Source: Oribacterium parvum (GTDB lineage: Bacteria > Bacillota > Clostridia > Lachnospirales > Lachnospiraceae). From it: a DNA stretch of 8,347 nucleotides. Below, piece after piece: positions 1-6,342 of the stretch. The first letter of the stretch is position 1; each line of letters opens with the position of its first letter. The DNA is taken from the NCBI GenBank assembly GCA_938022235.1, contig CALIEL010000111.1, positions 1 through 8,347 of the forward strand, given 5' to 3'. A program made the position numbers and the translations under genes. The notes below the pieces were generated by a model that ran no database searches, was not told the DNA's origin, and worked only from the letters and a program-made list of their open reading frames with translations.

Positions 1-588
1 GCAAACATCCTCCGGGGCTGTAAAGAATTTCGTCTCTTTCTGTAAAAGCTTAATCAGATCTCCTGCTGCACTGTGTTCTTCCTCCAAACCCTTCACATAG
101 GCAATGTCTTCAGAACTAGGTTTACCGGATTTTTTCATAATCGGGAAGATCAGTTTTTCTTCTTTTGCAAAATGTTCTTCCAAGTCCGCCTTTAAGAGGG
201 CAAAGTGGTGATGAATGGAACTAAGCTCTTCTCCATGGTGTTCGTAGTGCACCACAAGAATTTTGTTTAAAAGAGCCTCTACATCTGCCATTAGCTCTCT
301 TTCCCTGACATGGTGGCTGCGCTCTAAATCCGCCAGCATTTCCGGTACAGACAGAGAACGGAAACGCTGCAATTCTCCCTCGTAATCTAAATCATTTTTC
401 TTTGGAAGGGCTGCCAATCTTTCCAGCTCTTGCATGAAAGGCTCCAAATCAATATTTTTCTCCTTGGCAATCTGTGCAATAGGATCATGTCCTCCGCAGC
501 AATAATCCAAACGATATTCATTTAAATAAGGAATGGTACTTGGATATTCCTTTACCACATCCGCCAATGTCATTTCTTTCGTAATCAT
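1..588 (-). CDS. scdA: Ric/ScdA/YtfE-type di-iron iron-sulfur cluster repair protein, 3'-truncated by window edge
   Basis: Seen: the minus strand is open for 196 codons from ATG at 588-586 to the window edge with no stop. The start has an AGGAG ribosome binding site in the complement of 591-600. The N-terminal ~60 residues match the ScdA_N (DUF542) domain, with the hallmark LDYCCGG at residues 27-33. From about residue 85 follows a hemerythrin-like four-helix region with candidate iron ligands H92/H93, H114/H118, H139 plus E143 (EEHFAKEE) and H172 (EEEH). Known of the family: these cytoplasmic non-haem di-iron proteins restore iron-sulfur clusters damaged by nitric oxide or oxidants. The family is usually about 220-240 residues, so a few tens of C-terminal residues, probably with the last helix ligands, lie outside the window. 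The gene is divergent from a glutathione peroxidase, which fits a stress-repair role. Family assignment is firm; the physiological stress is inferred. Confidence 0.9.
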   Translation of the reverse strand, partial: MITKEMTLADVVKEYPSTIPYLNEYRLDYCCGGHDPIAQIAKEKNIDLEPFMQELERLAALPKKNDLDYEGELQRFRSLSVPEMLADLERSHHVRERELMADVEALLNKILVVHYEHHGEELSSIHHHFALLKADLEEHFAKEEKLIFPIMKKSGKPSSEDIAYVKGLEEEHSAAGDLIKLLQKETKFFTAPEDVC

Positions 589-625
589 ATAGACTCCTCT
601 CCTGATAACTTCTCTTTACGACTTT

Positions 626-668
626 AGGATAGCAAAGAAAAAATAAAAGAAATGTTGCAAATGTAACA
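626..668 (-). promoter_or_regulatory. Predicted scdA promoter with Crp/Fnr-like operator at -41.5
   Basis: Seen: the minus strand carries TATCCT (complement of 626-631) preceded by TGC, an extended -10, with no good -35. At 653-668 lies TGTTGCAAATGTAACA, an imperfect inverted repeat with TGTTRC half-sites around a 4-bp centre. If transcription starts at about 619, the repeat is centred at -41.5, the classical class II activator position of Crp/Fnr-family regulators. The 5' leader would be about 31 nt. Known: nitrosative-stress genes of this type are often controlled by Crp/Fnr-family regulators in anaerobes. Inferred: which regulator acts here is unknown, and none is encoded in the window. 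Confidence 0.5.
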
Positions 669-703
669 AAATCAATATGGATAAAATACAAGCTAAAAAA
701 TTC

Positions 704-731
704 TTGACAATGAAATATAATAGAGTAAAAT
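704..731 (+). promoter_or_regulatory. Predicted sigma-A promoter of gpx
   Basis: TTGACA at 704-709 is a perfect -35 hexamer and TAAAAT at 726-731 a good -10, separated by 16 bp. The expected start is near 738, giving a leader of about 75 nt before the peroxidase start. A TATAAT at 716-721 is only 6 bp from the -35 and has no suitable -35 of its own, so it was not chosen. Confidence 0.6.
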
Positions 732-812
732 TAAATTGCGAACAATCTGATAGATAAAACGGCTATTAAAAGAGTTTAGAGCTCGAGGAAAAGTATAGTA
801 TAGGAGGAAATT

Positions 813-1355
813 ATGGGAATTTATGATTACAGTGTAGAGAAGAGAAATAGGGAAATGCTATCTCTAAAAGAGTATGAGGGAAAGGTGCTTTTGATTGTCA
901 ATACGGCAACAGGCTGTGGATTTACACCTCAATACGAGGACTTACAGAAGCTCTACGAGAATTTCCATGAAAAGGGTTTAGAGATTTTGGATATTCCCTG
1001 TAATCAGTTTGCAGGACAGACGCCGGGAACGGATGATGAAGTCCACGAGTTCTGTACCCTACAGTACAAAACAGAATTCGATCAGATGAAAAAGGCAGAG
1101 GTCAATGGTGCCAATGCTCTTCCGTTATACGGCTATCTTAAAGAGCAAAAGGGCTTTGAGGGATTTGGAACGGGCGTAAAGGCTATGGCCATGGGGGCGA
1201 TGTGCTTTGCCAAGGATCCAAAATACAAGAAGAATCCGGATATCAAGTGGAACTTTACCAAGTTCTTGGTGGATAGAAAGGGAAATGTGGTACAGCGTTT
1301 TGAGCCAACCCACTCTATGGAGGATGTGAAGAAGGCAGTAGAGGCACTCTTATAA
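813..1355 (+). CDS. gpx: Glutathione peroxidase family protein, cysteine type, probably thioredoxin-dependent
   Basis: Seen: 180 residues, ATG start with AGGAGG at 802-807 five bases upstream. The thioredoxin-fold peroxidase motifs are present: NTATGCGFT with peroxidatic Cys35, IPCNQF at 61-66 followed by Gln69, and KWNF at 145-148 with Trp146-Asn147. Together C35, Q69, W146 and N147 make the family catalytic tetrad. Cys81 (EFC) lies 46 residues after Cys35, the same spacing as the peroxidatic and resolving cysteines of yeast Gpx3 (36 and 82). Known: such cysteine enzymes reduce hydrogen peroxide or organic hydroperoxides in the cytoplasm, usually with thioredoxin rather than glutathione. Inferred: this enzyme uses thioredoxin. 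There is a family-typical insertion at about 112-145 with several methionines and Cys131. It is a single-gene unit with its own promoter and terminator, next to a divergent repair gene. Length is slightly above the usual ~160-180 residues. Confidence 0.95.
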   Translation: MGIYDYSVEKRNREMLSLKEYEGKVLLIVNTATGCGFTPQYEDLQKLYENFHEKGLEILDIPCNQFAGQTPGTDDEVHEFCTLQYKTEFDQMKKAEVNGANALPLYGYLKEQKGFEGFGTGVKAMAMGAMCFAKDPKYKKNPDIKWNFTKFLVDRKGNVVQRFEPTHSMEDVKKAVEALL

Positions 1356-1386
1356 TTTGCTAGACTAAGCGATATAATTTTTATTT

Positions 1387-1422
1387 AAAACGAGTATCCT
1401 GAAAAGGCGGGATACTCGTTTT
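1387..1422 (+). terminator. Rho-independent terminator after gpx
   Basis: CGAGTATCC (1391-1399) pairs perfectly with GGATACTCG (1410-1418) around a 10-nt loop. AAAA precedes and TTTT follows the stem, so it could work in both directions. It begins about 32 nt after the gpx stop codon. Confidence 0.8.
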
Positions 1423-1518
1423 GAATATTCTGCAAATTCTGAATATCCTATTGTGCCTTTTCCTGTTAAAATGTGTGTATAGTATTTGAGCGCATTATTC
1501 TGATTTTTGGGGGCGGAT

Positions 1519-2508
1519 ATGGCGAAAAGAAGGAATCAAAAGTGGAAGTGGTATCATTTGCGAGAAATATTACTGCACAAAGCTGATGAAGAGCATCCAC
1601 TAAGCATGACGGAAATCCAAGATTATTTAAGAGAGCTGGATATTGAGACAGATCGGAAAAGTGTCTATGATGACTTGGAGTGCCTTCGCCAAATGGGCTA
1701 TGATGTGGTGATGGAAAAGCAGGGCAGAAGCTATGTCTATTATCTTGGCAGTAAGGAATTTGAACTGGCGGAATGTAAGCTTCTGGCGGATGCGGTGCAG
1801 GCCTCCCGCTTTATTACGGAGAAAAAATCCAAGGAACTAATCAAGAAGCTTACTACCTTTGTCAGTGAATATGAAGCCAGACAATTAAACCGTCAGCTGA
1901 TGCTCCCCGGAAGAATCAAGAGCATGAACGAATCCATCTATTATGTGGTGGACGAATTGCATAGAGCTATTGCGGAAAACAGGCAAATCAGTTTTTCCTA
2001 CCTGCAATGGAATATGGCAAAAGAACTGGTGGAGAAAAAGAAAAAGCCCTACCTGGTCAGTCCCTGGAATTTGATTCTGGAAAATGAAAATTATTACCTT
2101 CTCGGCTATGATGGAGAGGAGGAGAAGTTTAAACACTACCGGGTGGATAAAATGAAGAATATCCGGATTTTGGAGGAAAAAAGACAGGGAGAGGATGCCT
2201 TTCAGAATCTGGATATGGAGCATTTTCGGCAAAGAACCTTCTCCATGTTTGCCGGAGAACGGAAGAAGGTGAGCCTTATCTTTAAGGAGGAAATGGTGGG
2301 AATTCTCCTGGATCGTTTTGGAAAAGAGATTTCCCTCTTTCCTGCGGAAGAGCCCGGCTATGCCATTTGTCATGTGGATGTGGCAGTGAGTGAAATGTTT
2401 TTTGCTTGGGTGTTTTCTTTGGGAGGAGCCGTAAAAATTCAAGGGCCGGAGGATGTTAAGGAAGCATATATTCATGCTATGAAGAAGGGATTGGATGAAT
2501 ACTGTTAA
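1519..2508 (+). CDS. WYL-domain transcriptional regulator with N-terminal HTH
   Basis: Seen: 329 residues from the chosen ATG at 1519, which has a purine-rich GGGGGCGG (1509-1516) just upstream. A TTG at 1507 would add four residues but has no ribosome binding site. Residues ~10-65 look like a winged helix-turn-helix of the DeoR/HTH_11 kind, with TEIQDYLRELDI and the recognition-like helix RKSVYDDLECLRQMGYDV. Residues ~135-220 form the WYL domain, including the SPWNLI motif, NYYLLGYD at 191-198 and HYRVDKM. The remaining ~100 residues match the WCX C-terminal extension. Known: WYL proteins are DNA-binding regulators whose WYL module is thought to sense a small molecule or nucleic acid; targets differ widely. 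No DNA-damage, defence or secretion genes flank it, so the target is unknown. It stands alone between two terminators. A TATAGT lies at 1478-1483 but no convincing -35 is seen. Confidence 0.9.
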   Translation: MAKRRNQKWKWYHLREILLHKADEEHPLSMTEIQDYLRELDIETDRKSVYDDLECLRQMGYDVVMEKQGRSYVYYLGSKEFELAECKLLADAVQASRFITEKKSKELIKKLTTFVSEYEARQLNRQLMLPGRIKSMNESIYYVVDELHRAIAENRQISFSYLQWNMAKELVEKKKKPYLVSPWNLILENENYYLLGYDGEEEKFKHYRVDKMKNIRILEEKRQGEDAFQNLDMEHFRQRTFSMFAGERKKVSLIFKEEMVGILLDRFGKEISLFPAEEPGYAICHVDVAVSEMFFAWVFSLGGAVKIQGPEDVKEAYIHAMKKGLDEYC

Positions 2509-2562
2509 ATCCTCTCAGGAAAGAAAAGTCCTTGCCAAAAAGAAAATAGCTGTTACAATAGG

Positions 2563-2590
2563 GAAAAGCACATTGTGCTTTTTCTTTTAC
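2563..2590 (+). terminator. Rho-independent terminator after the WYL regulator gene
   Basis: AAAAGCAC (2564-2571) pairs with GTGCTTTT (2575-2582) around a 3-nt ATT loop, and a T-rich run (TTTTTCTTTT) overlaps and follows the 3' arm. It lies 55 nt after the stop of the WYL regulator gene. Confidence 0.65.
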
Positions 2591-2606
2591 GGAAAATACT
2601 TTAACA

Positions 2607-2638
2607 CATAAAAGCATAAACGCATAAAAGCGTAGAAG
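2607..2638 (+). repeat. Four tandem 8-bp repeats, consensus CATAAAAG
   Basis: The units are CATAAAAG, CATAAACG, CATAAAAG and CGTAGAAG, directly abutting. They lie between the terminator of the WYL regulator gene and the symporter gene, about 100 bp before its start codon. The first unit contains TAAAAG at 17 bp from a weak -35-like TTTACG (2586-2591), so it may overlap a poor promoter. No function is established; a regulator binding array or simple slippage product are both possible. Confidence 0.6.
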
Positions 2639-2738
2639 TGCAAAGAAACAAAGACCAATTCGCAGAAAATAGTATCAGCGTAAACTATATTGAAGGAATG
2701 GCTAAAATTTGTGATTAAGTCAAGAAGGGGAGGAAACT

Positions 2739-4193
2739 ATGGCACTTATTGTATCGATGATTGAAGCGGTAACCGGATTTTTATGGGGGGACTTGGTAAA
2801 GATTCCACTACCCGGAGGAAGCAGTCTGGGGCTGTCCTTGATGGTGATTCTATTAATTCCCGCCGGCATTTATTACACGATTCGCACGAAATTTCTTCCC
2901 ATCCGTTTATTTTCAGAGATGGTGGCGGTGATTTTGGAAAAGCCTCAAGGAAAGGAAAAGGGCGATCTGAAGAAAGGAAAGCTGTCCGGCCTGCAGACTC
3001 TGATTGTTTCCACGGCCACAAGAGTGGGAATGGGAAACCTTGTGGGAGTGGTTGCAGCCATTTCCGCAGGAGGAGCCGGTGCGGTATTTTGGATGTGGAT
3101 TACTGCTTTAATCGGTTCTTCCACTGCTTTTGTAGAGGCGACATTAGCCCAGCTGCATAAGAGAAAGGATCCCTTATACGGGGGATTCCGTGGCGGTCCT
3201 GCCTACTACATCCATGACTTCTTTTTTAAGAAGGCTCCGGGAGAGGAGTTGAATGGAGAAATTCCTAAAAAGAAGAATATTATTGCGATTCTTTTTGCCC
3301 TTTCCGGTTTAATCTGTTGGGGAGGAATCAGTCAGGTTATTGGCAATTCCGTGTCCTCCGCTTTTGAAAATGCCTTTTCCGTTAAACCGATTATTTCCAC
3401 AGCGATTCTTGTGCTTCTGGCGGCGGTAATAGTCTTAAGAAAACACGCTACAGCAAGGGTTTTGGATGTGATTGTACCGGTGATGGCCGGCTTATATTTT
3501 GCTCTTACTGTTTTTGTAATCCTGAGAAATATTACTTCTATGCCAACTGTATTTCAGAGAATTTTCTCCGAAGCCTTCGGCCTTCGGCAAATGGTGGCAG
3601 GGGGCTTCGGTGCGGTGGTTATGAATGGTGTGAAGCGCGGACTTTTCTCCAATGAGGCAGGCTCCGGTTCTGCGCCCTGTGCAGCAGCTGCGGCAGATAC
3701 GGATCACCCGGCGAAAATCGGATTATTCCAGGCTATGGGGGTATTCATTGATACCATTGTAATCTGTTCCTGTACCGCTTTTATCATGCTTTTGGTACCG
3801 GAAGAGCAGATTGTAAATCTGCAGGGAATGGACATTTTGCAGACTGCTATGGCATACCACTTCGGTTCCTTCGGAAAGATTTTTATTGCGATTATTTTGT
3901 GGCTCTTCAGTTTTTCCACTTTTTTGGGAATCCTGTTCTATGCCCGTTCCAATATTTCCTACATTTTCGGAGACAACTGGGCGTTCCAAACCGGCTATAA
4001 GATTTTTGCTTTGATTATGCTCTTTGTGGGAGGCTTGGCGCAATACACCGTAGTGTGGGATATGGGAGATATGGGCGTTGGATTGATGACCATTTTCAAT
4101 CTCATTGTCATGTATCCATTAAGTAGAGAAGCTCTGGCAGCCTTAAAGGATTACGAAGAGCGCTTGAAGGAAGAACGTAAAGAAAAGAATTAA
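2739..4193 (+). CDS. AGCS-family sodium:alanine/glycine symporter
   Basis: Seen: 484 residues, the usual size for the family, ATG preceded by GGGGAGG at 2727-2733. Family signatures are intact: GMGNLVGV at 97-104 followed by a GGAGAVFWMW stretch, GGFRGGPAYYI at 148-158, and NEAGSGSAP at 305-313. Hydrophobic segments through the protein fit about 10-11 membrane helices; the C-terminus is short, charged and probably cytoplasmic. Known: AGCS proteins import alanine, glycine or sometimes serine or glutamine with sodium (or proton) across the cytoplasmic membrane. The substrate cannot be set from sequence by eye. The gene is monocistronic, between terminators at 2563-2590 and 4211-4250. Its 5' region holds no recognisable glycine riboswitch or T-box. 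A possible -10 (TATATT, 2686-2691) has no clear -35. Confidence 0.95.
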   Translation: MALIVSMIEAVTGFLWGDLVKIPLPGGSSLGLSLMVILLIPAGIYYTIRTKFLPIRLFSEMVAVILEKPQGKEKGDLKKGKLSGLQTLIVSTATRVGMGNLVGVVAAISAGGAGAVFWMWITALIGSSTAFVEATLAQLHKRKDPLYGGFRGGPAYYIHDFFFKKAPGEELNGEIPKKKNIIAILFALSGLICWGGISQVIGNSVSSAFENAFSVKPIISTAILVLLAAVIVLRKHATARVLDVIVPVMAGLYFALTVFVILRNITSMPTVFQRIFSEAFGLRQMVAGGFGAVVMNGVKRGLFSNEAGSGSAPCAAAAADTDHPAKIGLFQAMGVFIDTIVICSCTAFIMLLVPEEQIVNLQGMDILQTAMAYHFGSFGKIFIAIILWLFSFSTFLGILFYARSNISYIFGDNWAFQTGYKIFALIMLFVGGLAQYTVVWDMGDMGVGLMTIFNLIVMYPLSREALAALKDYEERLKEERKEKN

Positions 4194-4210
4194 ACACAGA
4201 ATCTATCTAG

Positions 4211-4250
4211 GGGAGAAACCGGCTGTAAAGATGCGGTTTCTCCCTTATTA
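4211..4250 (+). terminator. Terminator after the symporter gene
   Basis: GGGAGAAACCG (4211-4221) pairs perfectly with CGGTTTCTCCC (4234-4244), loop 12 nt, followed by a weak T-containing tail (TTATTA). It starts 17 nt after the symporter stop codon. Confidence 0.7.
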
Positions 4251-4269
4251 CTGGGAAATAATATTATTC

Positions 4270-4298
4270 TTGCATTTTCATCCTTAAAAAGGTATTCT
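4270..4298 (+). promoter_or_regulatory. Predicted sigma-A promoter of the hendecad-repeat membrane protein gene
   Basis: TTGCAT (4270-4275) and TATTCT (4293-4298) are separated by 17 bp. The start would fall near 4305, about 35 nt before the coding start at 4340. Both hexamers differ from consensus at two or fewer positions. Confidence 0.45.
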
Positions 4299-4339
4299 TA
4301 AGTCAGTGAAATAATACTTTTCATTAAGGGGAGGTCAGT

Positions 4340-5431
4340 ATGGAACAACAAGATGAACAAAAGGAAAAGTTACAGCAAGAGGGTGATTCCGGAGAAGCCG
4401 GGAGCACTCCTGCAGAGAATCTGCAGGCGGCAGCTGAAGCTGTAGAAGAAAAGTTGGAAGAAGGAAAAGAAGAGCTGAAGAATCAGGCTGAGAATCTTGC
4501 AACGGAAGCGCAAGGGCAGGTGGAACAGCTGGCAGAGGAAGCTCAGGATAAAGTGAATGAAATTGCTCCTGAGGCGGAAAAGCAGGCTGAAGCAGCAGAA
4601 AGCAAGCTTGAGGAAGCTGTTCAAGAGGCACAAGCCCACGCGGAAGAAGCAGCAGAAAAAGTTCAGGACAAGGCTACAGAGCTTGCAAAGGAAGCAGAAG
4701 CCAAAGCTGAAGAAGCGGCTCAGGAAGCCGGAGCTAAAGCTGAAGAAGTAGTAGCAAAGGCAGAGACAGTAGCTGCGGCAGCCGGAGCAGCTGTGGCGGA
4801 AAAGGCATCCGAATTAAAAGAGAAAGCAGAAACGGAAACCGATAAAAAGATTAAAGAAATTAAGGCGAAAAAACAGGTAAAGGACAATGCCAAAGCTGAA
4901 AATGCAGGAAAGAATAATTCCGCACTTTTTGTAGGAGTTGCCGTTGTTTTGATTTTGCTTGTTTTGGCATCATTCTTCGCTCTATTGCCAAGAAATACCA
5001 AAGTCAATTTGGACAAGTATGTCACGGTAAGCTTTGACGGCTATGATGGCTACGGAAAAGCCTTAGTGAAGTTTGACAAGGATGCGTACCTCAAGGATTA
5101 CAAAAAGAAAATCAAGTTAAAGAAAAGTGGAAATTTCCTGCAGGACAGCTTGACCAAGAACTACGGAGCGGCAGAGCTGCTTTATGATTTCTATGTTGAC
5201 GGAAACTGGAAGATTGAAGGGGATTCGTCGGACGGAAAGTTGAAGAACGGAGAGACCGTAAAGCTTAGCTGGGGATTCAATCAGGAAGAACTGGAAGAAC
5301 AGTTCAAAGTTAAATTCACTTCGAAGGGAACAGAATTCAAGGTAGAAGGTTTAAAGGATGTACAGCTTTTTGATGCCTTTAAGGATTTTGACTATAAGTT
5401 TACCGGCATTTCCCCGGAGGGAGCTGTGTAG
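4340..5431 (+). CDS. Hendecad-repeat single-pass membrane protein of unknown function, N-terminal part before an in-frame amber stop
   Basis: Seen: 363 codons, ATG with a strong AAGGGGAGG (4326-4334) upstream. Residues 1-34 are acidic and low in hydrophobics. Residues 35-188 divide without gaps into 14 successive 11-residue units rich in Ala, Glu and Lys, with small or hydrophobic residues mainly at unit positions 1, 5 and 8 (for example AEEAAEKVQDK, ATELAKEAEAK, AEEAAQEAGAK). Residues 195-216 are a clear transmembrane helix preceded by a Lys-rich stretch, which suggests N-in/C-out topology. The following ~147 residues are beta-prone and Tyr/Lys/Asp-rich, with LKNGETVKLSW at 301-311. Translation stops at TAG 5429-5431, but the same frame stays open for 262 more codons and continues the same domain pattern, so this is probably part of a ~625-residue protein. 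Known: 11-mer amphipathic repeats occur in LEA group 3 proteins, apolipoproteins and synucleins. Function here is unknown; a cell-envelope or membrane-stress role is only a guess. A truncated membrane protein could still be made. Confidence 0.75.
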   Translation: MEQQDEQKEKLQQEGDSGEAGSTPAENLQAAAEAVEEKLEEGKEELKNQAENLATEAQGQVEQLAEEAQDKVNEIAPEAEKQAEAAESKLEEAVQEAQAHAEEAAEKVQDKATELAKEAEAKAEEAAQEAGAKAEEVVAKAETVAAAAGAAVAEKASELKEKAETETDKKIKEIKAKKQVKDNAKAENAGKNNSALFVGVAVVLILLVLASFFALLPRNTKVNLDKYVTVSFDGYDGYGKALVKFDKDAYLKDYKKKIKLKKSGNFLQDSLTKNYGAAELLYDFYVDGNWKIEGDSSDGKLKNGETVKLSWGFNQEELEEQFKVKFTSKGTEFKVEGLKDVQLFDAFKDFDYKFTGISPEGAV

Positions 5432-5449
5432 TGGAAAGGAACCGGAGAT
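5429..5449 (+). other. In-frame amber codon and junction inside one continuous reading frame
   Basis: Position 5429-5431 is TAG; the next in-frame codons are TGG AAA GGA ACC GGA GAT and then ATG at 5450. No frameshift is involved: reading frame and domain pattern continue on both sides. One base change would restore a sense codon (for example GAG, CAG or AAG). AAAGGA at 5435-5440 lies 9 nt before ATG 5450 and could allow re-initiation. Nothing marks it as a dedicated recoding site. Confidence 0.8.
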
Positions 5450-6217
5450 ATGGATGGCTCCAAGGGGTACTACTTCACGGTTGAACCTTCCATGGATTTG
5501 AAGAATGGTGATAAGGTAAAGGTGAAAATTGAGCCGGCCAATCCGGAATCTTTGATTCAAAAATACGGTATTGCTCCGAAGGAAACAGAGAAAGAAATCA
5601 CGGTAGAGGGCTTGCCTTCCTATGTGGAAAAGGCTGACGCAATTTCAGATTCTTTATTGCAGGATATGCAGAAGGAGATTACGGATAAGATTCAGTCTCA
5701 GTTAGCAAGCCAAGGAGAAGAGGTAAGCTTTGTTGGAGCGGAATACTTGGGATATTATTTCCTGACTTCCAAGAGTGCCAATGCTTTTGAGCACAACATC
5801 ATGTTCCCGGTAATGAAGGTCAATGTGCAGATTAACATTCCGGATAAGAGTTACAATGCGCAACACAGCTATTATTTTACAGGCGCATTTACCAACCTTA
5901 TGGACGAGGGAAGCGGTAAGGTTACAGTAGATTTAAATGATATGGATATTCCTTATCACTACGCCACCATCGATACCGGAGTGGTATCTTGGTTCAGTAC
6001 AGTGAAATTCAATTTTAGCGGATTTGAAGACCTGAATTCTCTTCGGAATCAATGTGTAAGCCAGAAGCTGGACAAGTATACAGTAGAGGAAACCGTAAAA
6101 GATCCTGCGGCGCAAAGCACAGAGTCCGGTGCAGAGAATAAGGAAGAAAGCTCTTCTGCAAATGAAGAGAAGGAAAGTAGCTCTGCAGCAGAAAGCAGTG
6201 CGGCAAATCCATCATAA
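5450..6217 (+). CDS. C-terminal extracytoplasmic part of the hendecad-repeat membrane protein, separated by an amber codon
   Basis: Seen: 255 codons in the same frame as the upstream 363-codon part; the open frame actually begins right after the TAG, at 5432. Residues 1-55 resemble the domain just before the stop (DLKNGDKVKVKIE at 16-28 against LKNGETVKLSW, and EITVEGLP against EFKVEGLK), so this is the second copy of an internal duplication. Residues ~55-215 are a mixed region with no recognised family. The last ~35 residues are a low-complexity Ser/Glu/Ala tail. There is no signal peptide or membrane helix of its own, so if made by re-initiation at ATG 5450 it would stay in the cytoplasm, away from where the full-length protein would place it. 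The most economical reading is a recently interrupted gene, a strain-level nonsense change or a sequencing error; readthrough cannot be excluded. No function is assigned. Confidence 0.6.
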   Translation: MDGSKGYYFTVEPSMDLKNGDKVKVKIEPANPESLIQKYGIAPKETEKEITVEGLPSYVEKADAISDSLLQDMQKEITDKIQSQLASQGEEVSFVGAEYLGYYFLTSKSANAFEHNIMFPVMKVNVQINIPDKSYNAQHSYYFTGAFTNLMDEGSGKVTVDLNDMDIPYHYATIDTGVVSWFSTVKFNFSGFEDLNSLRNQCVSQKLDKYTVEETVKDPAAQSTESGAENKEESSSANEEKESSSAAESSAANPS

Positions 6218-6271
6218 TAAAGCTTTTTGTACAAAATTTCAAAATACGAAGATGGACTATGCTCTCATCCC

Positions 6272-6300
6272 TTGCAATTTAAATCTGCCTAGGGTAATAT
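6272..6300 (+). promoter_or_regulatory. Predicted sigma-A promoter of the ThrE-family exporter gene
   Basis: TTGCAA (6272-6277) and TAATAT (6295-6300) have a 17-bp spacer. Start is predicted near 6307, only a few bases before the hairpin at 6310-6342, so that hairpin would form the 5' end of the exporter mRNA. Confidence 0.5.
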
Positions 6301-6309
6301 GAGATTCTC

Positions 6310-6342
6310 AAAGAGGGAAGAAGATGAATTCTTCCCTCTTTT
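6310..6342 (+). terminator. Strong hairpin, terminator of the upstream gene and 5' structure of the exporter mRNA
   Basis: A 13-bp perfect stem is formed by 6310-6322 and 6329-6341 (core GAGGGAAGAA / TTCTTCCCTC) with a 6-nt loop GATGAA and a short T run. Outside it TTCTCA (6305-6310) can pair with TGAGAA (6345-6350). It lies about 92 nt after the stop at 6217 and ends only 24 nt before the exporter GTG start. Confidence 0.75.

Noticed and set aside
716..721. TATAAT as the gpx -10
   Set aside because: It is 6 bp from the perfect TTGACA and has no suitable -35 at 16-18 bp; TAAAAT at 726-731 fits better.
2509..2738. Possible glycine riboswitch or T-box upstream of the symporter
   Set aside because: The region lacks the conserved glycine-riboswitch core and the T-box specifier/antiterminator motif; only a terminator and short repeats are seen.
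4442..4903. CRISPR or satellite-type DNA repeat in the 33-bp periodic stretch
   Set aside because: The period is a protein-level 11-residue pattern with varied DNA sequence, in frame within a coding region; there are no identical repeats with spacers.
4335..5025. Long minus-strand frames opposite the hendecad region
   Set aside because: They arise from the A/E/K-biased 11-mer repeats on the plus strand (Leu/Phe/Ser-rich complement) and have no start signals.
5429..5431. Pyrrolysine insertion at the TAG
   Set aside because: No pyl genes are in view, the protein is not a methylamine methyltransferase or other known Pyl protein, and there is no supporting evidence in the window.
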